Assembly: GCA_007570785.1 (NCBI GenBank)
Contig: ML662465.1
Span: 5,281,902 to 5,345,901 of the forward strand
Source: Antilocapra americana
Taxonomy: Eukaryota; Chordata; Mammalia; Artiodactyla; Antilocapridae
Length of the DNA stretch: 64,000 nucleotides
Direction: 5' to 3'
In this document: piece by piece, positions 15,478 through 64,000 of the stretch
How positions within the stretch are numbered: position 1 is the first letter of the stretch
How the letters are laid out: the number at the start of each line of letters is the position of its first letter
The notes under the pieces: generated by a model
The model's input: the letters and a program-made list of their open reading frames with translations, nothing else
The model's database searches: none
Told to the model about the DNA's origin: nothing
Position numbers and translations under genes: made by a program

Positions 15478-17680
15478 CCAGGCAGAGGAGCATCCTCCAA
15501 ATGGCTCTTTCTTGAACACTCCACTTTGGCTAAGTAACTGTGCCCCCATTCCAGGCGCAGACACCTCTCAGGAGGTACTTCCTAAGACCAAGAGTAATGA
15601 GAGATTGGACGGGAGGTAAGGTTGGGCAAGAAAGAAATCTGGAGAAGGGAAAAAGATCTGAACTAGACACCTCAGAATCTTTCCAGCCCAGTATCCACTC
15701 ATCTCCTGTTCTGGTAAAATCCAGCCATCAGGCACCAGCTCCCAATCTATGTGGGTATGTGCCCCAGCCAATCAGTGAATCCCATCTTCCTGGCCACAAT
15801 GGTAACTTGAGGCTGGACACCTCATCCTGGACCAGTAATAGTCAGGTCCACAGGCTTATTGGAGAATGAGAGCTCTTTCTACCAATAACTGGAGCTGCAG
15901 GATCACAGTGTGAAGCCTGGAGAATGAAGCCAACTCAAAGGAAAGCAGAGTCAAGAGCTGAAGAGAGTCAGGGCCCTGGTGACCCTGTGAGTTCTGAGTC
16001 CTGGTATCCAGCCCAATGGCAGCTCTAGACTTGGCCTCGTCATCTACATGAGCCGATAATCCCCTCTCTGCCCTAAGCCAAATGGAAAGCATCCCAACCC
16101 AGGTCTCTTCCACCTGCTGGCTCTTCTGGGAGTATTCTGAGGACAAAGAGACTTTTTTCTCTGGGGTTAAAAAAGTAATTGTCTGGTGACAGACTGTCCC
16201 TAGGGTGAGAGCCACCATGGAGACAGAGTCCAGCTGGCTTTTCCTAGGACACACATCACTGTCAACATCTTTCAAGCAGCATCATTCCATAATTTAAGAC
16301 TCACTTACTATTTACAGTAGCCAGTGTTTTCTCTTGCCAGCACCTTGTTTTGGAAATAGGCTTTGCTGTTTCTCTGTAATGGTGGGGACGGGGGGAAAGG
16401 TCACGACCCAGATTGGGTTAATTATAGGGCCATACACTCTTGGCCACAGAGGGCTCATGACACCCCAATGAGAAACTTCCTTTGGAATTGTCCAAATTAG
16501 AACTGGAGGAAAGAAATCTTTCTTTCAGGGCCACCAAGCTGGGAGGATGCAAGTCTGGGGCTGTCAGCTACCACGTGCCCCAGTGTGGAGAAGGCCATGC
16601 GCAGCAGGAAAATAAAACCAACACAGAGGCCTGGAGAGTCTGCCTGCTGACTCTCAAGGTCCACTCTCTCTCTCCCTCTCCTTTCTACTACCAGAACCTT
16701 CCTCTGAGTTTTGATTGCCCAGTTAGACACCAAATTTACAGCCTCCTGTGCAGTTACTTGTGGTCATGTGACAAGAAAGTAGCAGCCTGGGTGCTCACGA
16801 CATCGTGGAGCCCAGCCACCTACCTCCGCTGGATCACTTGCCTATCCCTGCACTGTTAGGTCAGTGAAATTACCTTCGCTTTCATATTCAAATAGTCTTC
16901 TGTATTTTGATGGCTTCTTTGTTACCACAGCGCAGTCTATACCTCCACTAATGTAAAGATGAAAAAGATATAAAAGCAAAGAGCCCTGTATCTCTGGATA
17001 GGGTTGTCCCTACAATGATAGCTGATCACTTACAGAGTGCTTCTAAGCCCCAGGAACTGCTTCTGTTTACATGTAGTAAATACTACAGGTAATCCATTAA
17101 CTGAGGCAGTAAAAACCTCTGTAAATCCATCCCAACTCTATGGATCCCCAATGTTACAGCCCATGATCCCCACTGTACAGCCTATGATGAGAAGGCACAG
17201 AGAGACTGAGTAACTTGCCCAGGGTTCACACTACATTGCTTTTCAAGCTAGTCCTTTCTGTGGTTTGTTGTGTAAGCCAATAAAATCCCTTTTTTTGCTT
17301 CAATTGGTTCAAGCTGAATTTCTGCCACTTGCAACAAAGCGTTCAAATTATATTTTTGTCTAATCTAGTTTATATACTCTTTTATAGCTTGCTAACTTGT
17401 GCTACAGAACTGTAAGACATCATTTAATAGCTGCAAGCAGGACAATTCTTGCAAGAAACCAGACCCCATTTAACTAGCCAGAGCACAGTTGTAGCTACAA
17501 CAGGGCCCAGGGCCGGGAGACCGTCTTCTCAGAGAGGGCACTAGGCTTCCTGCCTGCAGCAGGCATTGCCAGATGGGTCAGCAATACCCAGTCCCAATCC
17601 TCTTTTCCTTGCCTGCCTGAAATGCTTTCTGCAGCAAAGGCTGGCCAAATGATTCCATTTTGGGCAATGAAAGGTACTGG

Positions 17681-17985
17681 GCTTCTCTGAAAGCTCAGTT
17701 GGTAAAGAATCTGCCTGCAATGAGGGAGACCCCGGTTAGATTCCTGGGTCAGGAAGATCCGCTGGAGAAGGGATAGGCTACCCACCCCAATATTTTTGGG
17801 CTTCCCTTGTTCAGCTGGTAAAGAATCCACCTGGAATGTGGGAGACCTGAGTTCAATCCCTGGGTTGGGAAGATCCCCTGGAGAAGGGAAAGGCTACTCA
17901 CTCCAGTATTCTGGCCTAGAGAATCCCATGGACTTTATAGTCTATGGGCTCGCAGAGTTGGACACAACTGAGTGGTTTCCACTTT
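17681..17985 (+). mobile_element. Two adjoining Bov-tA SINE copies
   Basis: A first tRNA-like head and body (17681-17800), truncated at caatattttt, is followed at once by a second more complete copy (gggcttcccttgttcagctg) ending in gttggacacaactgag. Confidence 0.8.
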
Positions 17986-18054
17986 CACTTGCAAAAGATA
18001 TTAGAACATGGAAGGATTCCTGCATAATGATTAAAAGTCGGAGGTCTAGGACCA

Positions 18055-18333
18055 GACAGAGAAGGCAATGGCAACCCACTCCAGTACTTTTCCCTGGAGA
18101 ATCCCATGGATGGAGGAGCCTGGTGGGCCTATAGTCTATGGAGTCTTGAAGAGTCGGACATGACTGAGCAACTTCACTTTCACTTTTCACTTTCATGCAT
18201 TGGAGAAGGAAACGGCAACCCACTCCAGTGTTCTTGCCTGGAGAATCCCAGGGATGGGGGAGCCTGGTGGGCTGCCGTCTATGCGGTCACACAGAGTCGG
18301 ACACGACTGAAGCGACTTAACGGCAGCAGCAGC
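18055..18333 (+). mobile_element. BOV-A2 dimeric SINE
   Basis: Two BovA monomers joined by the linker cttcactttcacttttcact. The second ends cacgactgaagcgacttaac then ggcagcagcag. Confidence 0.85.
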
Positions 18334-18481
18334 TAGGACCAGAATGCCTAAATTCACCATTGTAGAAGTAGAAATTTGGACAATTTATTTCTGCTCCTTA
18401 GGGAGAAAAACTGGACCTATCTCATAGATACTGTGAGGATTACAGGCATCAATAAAGGTAAAGAACTCAACAGAGGGAGAT

Positions 18482-18680
18482 TTCCTGGGTGGTCCAGTGG
18501 CTAAGATTTGGAGCTTCCAATGCACAGTGCCTCAGTTCAATCCCTGCTCAGGGAACTACTAGATCCCACATGCCACAGCTGAGGGTTCACATGCTGCAAC
18601 TGAAAACCACACATGCTTCAATGAAGACCGAAGATCCCGCGTGCGTGCTGCAATTAAGATCCGGCAGAGCCAAAATAAAG
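18482..18680 (+). mobile_element. CHR-type SINE
   Basis: tttcctgggtggtccagtgg head, ctgctcagggaactactaga, CHR body with aagaccgaagatcccgcg, tail ccaaaataaag. Confidence 0.75.
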
Positions 18681-19024
18681 AACTCAGAAGAGTACTTGGT
18701 ACATGGTAAACAACATATATGTTAACAATTGCTATTTTTACTACCTGTATATGCCAAAATGGAACAACCTCTAAGATATATTGTTAAGTAAAAGGAGAAA
18801 GATGTGGGATAGCACATCCATATGGAAACAGAGGCTGGTGAGGACGTGTGTATCTGTTCATGTCAAGAACAGACTAACAGTACAACAGACTGAAAATTAT
18901 TCTGAGTGGTTGCCTGTGGGAAGTAGAGCATAGGACTGGATTCTGGATTGGCAAAACCTACTACATTGTATGTCCTTTCTTTAGTAATTGGATAGGATAT
19001 TTGGAATTGTGTACTCAAATTACT

Positions 19025-19235
19025 TGGGCTTCCCTAGCAGCTCAGTAGTAAGGAATCCACCTGCAATGCAGGAAATGCAGGTTCAATCCCTGGGTTGGGA
19101 AGAGAAGGAAGGTCCGCTGAAGAAGGAAATGGTAACCCCCTCCATTATTCTTGCCTGGGAAATCTCATGGACAAGAGGAGCCTGGCAGGCTACAGTCCAT
19201 GGGGCTGCAAAAGAGTTGGACATGACTTAGGGACT
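19025..19235 (+). mobile_element. Bov-tA SINE
   Basis: gggcttccctagcagctcag head, ggttcaatccctgggttggg, ccattattcttgcctggg, ends gttggacatgacttaggg. Confidence 0.85.
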
Positions 19236-20503
19236 TAATGACAACAGCTCAAATTACCTAAACATTTTAAAAAGGCTCAAGAAAATAAACACCCCACTTT
19301 CTCTTAATTTTGGCTGTTCATCAACAAAATGGATAGTCAAAAAATCATGTCAGTTATAAATAAGTAAATAAAAGAAAACGGACAGTTGGTCACATCAAGT
19401 GGCAAGCTTCCTTTTGGAGGTATTCAAATGCAGGCTGGAAGGGAATCTATCGGACACGCCCTGGAAGATTTCTCTAGGAAGCAAGAGGTTAGCCAAGGGC
19501 ACATCTAAGCTCTGCCAACTCCAAGATCCTCCTTTTTGGTGGTCCAAGAAGAGAAGGGAGCTGGGGTATATGGCTCCCCAAAAAGCTGCAACCAGCACAG
19601 ACTGCCGGCATGAGGCAGGATGCAGTGGAGTGTCCCATCTCACCAGGGCAGAGCTTAAGAGCGTGGGCTGTGGAGCCAGACACGAGTGTGACTCCTTCAC
19701 CACGCCGATTAGACCAAGCTATCTAGCGTTTTTGAGTTTTTATCCTCACCAGTAAAGTGCTGATAATGTCCAGCTTATAGGGCTGGTGTGAACTTTAAGT
19801 AGGCAAGTGACTACAAAGCCTGTAGGAGGACACCGGGAACACAGTGAGGTGCCCAAGGAAGACAGGTCGCCATTGCTGGAGGTGGACAGTGATCATCTTC
19901 AAATGACTTGTTTCATGTGTCACGCTTTTAATGTATAAACATAAAAATAAACCAGAAAGCAGTTTTACATTGAACTAGCAAAGATGAATACATACAGTTC
20001 TTTTTGCAAACCCCAGACCAGATGTTAAGTCAAGACAGCTGCTGCTAGATCCTAACCTTTGAGGCTGAACTGTCCTACCCCATTCACGGCAGCACTAGAG
20101 CATCAAGCAAGGCCAACCTTCTCAGGCCTTCACTTCTAAGTCTTCCTACTAGAGCAGAATGGGAAGGGCTGAGATATTGCCCAGAAGATAAGGACAGCAC
20201 TGGCAACTCTGTCTACTCCTTGGGGCTTCATGCCCCAGAATGATTTTAAGAGGCCCCCATGTACATATGAGATTGGGCCCAAGTATAGATATTTTGGTCT
20301 GAACTGTGAGGTTTATGGCAAATGTAGTGTGGTTTGAATGGTTCCAGGGAGCAAGTGTCACAAACGCTACATCTCCAGTGAAATAAGGCATACACTGCTG
20401 CCCCTAAACACCATGAGACAAGGAGTGGCTGCCAGTCTAGTCCATCCACATGGGAGACTTACACCTGGGACTCTGCAAAAATAAAATCCGGATGCTAAGG
20501 GAT

Positions 20504-20529
20504 GCTTTCACTAAGCTTTTAGTGAAAGC
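20504..20529. repeat. Perfect 11-bp stem hairpin next to candidate DCTN5 polyA signal
   Basis: gctttcactaa (20504-20514) pairs perfectly with ttagtgaaagc (20519-20529) around a 4-nt loop. On the minus strand it lies about 30 nt past a candidate ATTAAA signal (complement of 20560-20565). Confidence 0.75.
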
Positions 20530-20559
20530 CAAGGCCCTAGAATAGAATGCTAGAAAGTC

Positions 20560-20565
20560 TTTAAT
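20560..20565 (-). promoter_or_regulatory. DCTN5: Candidate polyadenylation signal (ATTAAA) for DCTN5
   Basis: Minus-strand ATTAAA about 590 nt beyond the DCTN5 stop codon, in non-repetitive DNA. It is only a candidate: other signals further left cannot be excluded and no transcript data are available. Confidence 0.3.
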
Positions 20566-21153
20566 TATTCACCCAGAATTAAGATGACCAGGTCATTCTG
20601 GAAAGAAGAGAAATACTAACCACCCTCCCTTCAAGTTTTAGTAGCCAAGAGGAATCTGGGCTCTGAAAAGTGGCAAACAGTTTTTTTGCAGATGACAAGC
20701 AGCTGCGGCAACTGGCCAACTGCATGAGCAGCAGGGAAGCCAACAGGGACCCCTGCGAATGGTGCTCACTGTGGCAGCTCATAGCCACGGGCCACACACA
20801 GCCTCCCCGCTGGGACAGAGTGCCCTGCTCCATCTGGCTGTCCTCAGGGCCCAGGGGTGGGAGTGCTGGGAACAGATGAGTCTGTGCTCCCCACATCATG
20901 GTACAGAGTGACAGTGAATAGATGCAGTTTAAGCACAGAAGTTGGAGACAATGCTCCAGTCATTCTGTTATTAAAGTCTTAAGAGCTTAGAGCCTGGGAG
21001 GATTGAGAAATTCTAAAGAATGAAACAAAAAAAAAAAAAAGAGGGTGGGAGGTGTCAAAGAGTCATAAGAGCTCTTTGTAGATGCTGTCTGGCTCACTTT
21101 GTCCCCAAGTTCATCTTAGAGCTCAAGCGAATTCAAGACACAAGGCAGAGACA

Positions 21154-43216
<22,063 letters not shown>

Positions 43217-43599
43217 GGCCACCAACTCCTGAGCGCGGCTCTGGCTCCTGTCAAAGCCTGTCTGCCGGTCTTTCTGACTGGAACTCGGGCAACTTCCGGT
43301 GGCTCCACCACTTCCGCTCTGGGCGGCCGGGGCTGTCATCCCTGGTTTGGTTCTCCGCTAGGCGGCCTCGCTCCATTGCTCGGCCGTCTCCGGCTGCGCG
43401 TGCGCAGGACGAGCGGAGGCGATGATTGGCCAGGTTGGTTGGCGCGCCCGTGCGGCGTGGGCTGTCTGGCCGAGTGTTGTGGGGCTCCCGGGCTCCCCAA
43501 AGCTTCCCGGGGTGCCTTGGGGCCCAGGACCAGCCAGGCTGTTTTTGTCCGCAGGCCTGAGGCCAGCGACGAGTGCTCTTTTTGTTGGCCGCCGGCCGG
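43217..43599. promoter_or_regulatory. Bidirectional CpG-island promoter of DCTN5 and PALB2
   Basis: Only 383 bp separate the two divergent start codons, in CpG-rich DNA without a TATA box. Visible candidate sites are ETS-type acttccgg at 43292-43299 and acttccgc at 43310-43317, an NRF1-like tgcgcgtgcgca at 43395-43406 (one base from consensus) and an inverted CCAAT (attgg) at 43425-43429. The DCTN5 ATG lies in a strong Kozak context. Transcription start sites are not directly visible. Confidence 0.85.
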
Positions 43600-62408
<18,809 letters not shown>

Positions 62409-64000
62409 GCAAGTGTGTGATTGCCGTCTCATGAGTGTGACGTTGTGAGAAACATCTGTGCAAATACAGAAACCAAATATTTCTCTGTGACTGACATGAA
62501 TGGAAACATGAAACACTACAGGTCATGGTAAAGAATACTAAGAAGTAGGTTGGCGTGTGAAGTTTACTAGATCTGAGTCAAACTTAAGATTCCCTCTATC
62601 CTATGATTGCCCGCCAGTATGGCACCAGATAGGTATTTTATGTATAGTCAAGCCTTGTTTTTCCCCATACCAAAACACTTCAGAGTAATTAATATTCTCT
62701 ACAAGAAACTTATCATTTATGTTCTTTCCATAAAAGTTAAATTAAGGAAGTTTTAGATGCACTTAAGAAGATCTCTTAGACTTCCCTAGTGGTACAGTGG
62801 ATAGGAATCCACCTGCCCATACAGAAGACCCAAGTTCAGTCCCTGGTCTGGGACGATGCCACATGCCGTGGAGCAGTGAAGCCTGTGCTGCAACTACTGA
62901 GCCCACTGCCGAGAGCCTGTGCTCTGCAACAAGAGAAGCCCCACACTAAGAAGCTCACACACCACAACCAAGAGCAGCCCCTGCTTGCCACGACTGGAGA
63001 AAGCCTGCGTGTAGCAACAGAAAGACCCAGTGCAGTCAAAAATAAAATTAATAATTTTTTTTAAAAAAGAAGATAAATGTACTTTGAAATATTGACTGTA
63101 CCTCCCTCATGTAGGCAGTTGATATTTATCTTTTGATAAATATTTTATCTGTTGACTAATGAGAAGATCTATTTACCAATGTCACAGTTACGGGCATCCC
63201 AACAGTTTTCTGAGCTATATAAAGCTCTGAAGTAGTGCTAGTATTCTTAGGTGGACCAAACAACATCGAAGGTATCATTCCTAAATACGCTTTTTATTAA
63301 TGTTTGAAAATAGACCTGGTAAATCAGGATCACAAAGTTTAGCTTTAGTAACTCACAAGGGTAAGCAGTCTTGATGGTTACAATGTGTATTTCTCCTTCT
63401 TTGGATCTTGTGCAAAGCTTGCTAGGTGATGCATGTTCTAGAAGCCCCTCTCCTGTGTACGTAGCCAGCTGTGGCATTTCTGCAAGTGTTCTTAGCACAA
63501 GAAGAACCTCAGAACTCTCATCTATAATATGTGCTTGCATAAAACTTGTTTTCTTGAATATAAAGAGAGAAGCATAGTCATTGGCCCAGAAATTGCAGAT
63601 ACATGAAACTACTAGGTCAAGCGTTTCTTTTGTCCCTTTTCAAACCTATTTGTTTAGGAAATCTTGAAAGCCTATTTGGTGCCAGTCCTGTAGAAAGCAC
63701 TACTGTTTCTAATCTCATGGAAGTTAGAAAACTGATGAGCTTATGTATTTGAGCACAAGTCACCTGTTCTCCTTGTTTGCTTGGCCCTTACAGTAAATCC
63801 TTCTCTGCTCAATAAAGAAAAGGAAAAAGAAACAAATTTTTTTGCTGTTTGGTGCACATAATGCCAGGAGGCTTGCACTGTTTAGGATGGAAGGGCACTT
63901 TAATTGGCAGTGGAGGGTTGGGGAGAGACTGTCAAGGGAAACGTTATGGATCTTCAAAAGATGAGCTAAGAGACAGCTACACAAAGTTGAGTGCAAAAAA
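62409..64000 (+). other. PALB2 intron 12 (partial)
   Basis: Begins with a GC donor and runs off the right edge. It holds one long CHR SINE. I looked for the final exon (human-like start FLEGDVKDH) and did not find it. Confidence 0.75.
62779..63053 (+). mobile_element. CHR-type SINE, long form
   Basis: gacttccctagtggtacagt head, body with caacaagagaagccccacac, tail tcaaaaataaaattaat. Confidence 0.85.

Larger units (their letters stand above)
7481..20559. other. PLK1-DCTN5 intergenic region
   Basis: Gap between the PLK1 promoter and the 3' side of DCTN5. Repeats are listed separately. The larger stretches in which I recognise no gene are 10131-11525, 14400-15260, 15480-17000 and 19240-20500. 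ORFs such as 10328-10894 (188 codons) have no recognisable protein and are taken as chance. MIR-like pieces lie near 13330-13450, 13930-14140 and 17030-17280. Confidence 0.7.

Noticed and set aside
62409..64000. Possible final PALB2 exon
   Set aside because: No sequence matching the expected last exon was found; intron 12 evidently continues past the window.

Overview
This is a mammalian genomic window, almost certainly from a ruminant (bovid). Short coding exons with GT-AG borders sit in large introns. The non-coding DNA is full of ruminant or artiodactyl repeats: BovB (RTE) LINE copies, Bov-tA/BOV-A2 SINEs ending in AGC runs, CHR-type tRNA-derived SINEs, bovine-type L1 fragments and a ruminant mariner MITE. 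Older mammalian repeats (MIR, L2, MER20, MER5A, an MLT1-type LTR) are mixed in. The species cannot be fixed from sequence alone.

Layout. (1) 1-7259, minus strand: the 5' half of PLK1 (polo-like kinase 1). Exons 1-5 cover the whole kinase domain; the polo-box exons lie beyond the left edge. Its CpG-island promoter at about 7260-7480 carries a CDE/CHR cell-cycle element and a CCAAT box. (2) about 7480-20560: an intergenic stretch of repeats and unassigned unique DNA. It includes a 198/199-bp inverted repeat whose arms differ by one substitution and one indel. (3) 21154-43216, minus strand: complete DCTN5 (dynactin p25), six coding exons giving 182 aa with every phase consistent. (4) 43217-43599: a GC-rich bidirectional promoter. 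(5) 43600 to the right edge, plus strand: PALB2, exons 1-12. The last exon lies outside; 3350 coding nt are present, through most of the C-terminal WD40 domain.

The three genes act in unrelated processes: mitotic kinase signalling, dynein/dynactin cargo transport, and BRCA1-PALB2-BRCA2 homologous recombination. As I remember it, this gene order matches human 16p12 in inverted orientation, so the locus is ordinary conserved synteny. I found no previously undescribed gene system. The notable observations are structural: a duplicated PALB2 exon-10 splice acceptor in intron 10 that creates a candidate 13-nt micro-exon, a GC-AG intron 12 in PALB2, a mariner hairpin resembling the bovine miR-2284/2285 family, an L1 that ends about 20 bp from DCTN5 exon 3, and several nested transposon insertions with visible target-site duplications.

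Exon borders were set by reading splice sites, reading phase and protein similarity recalled from memory. Repeat family names and edges are by eye and approximate.
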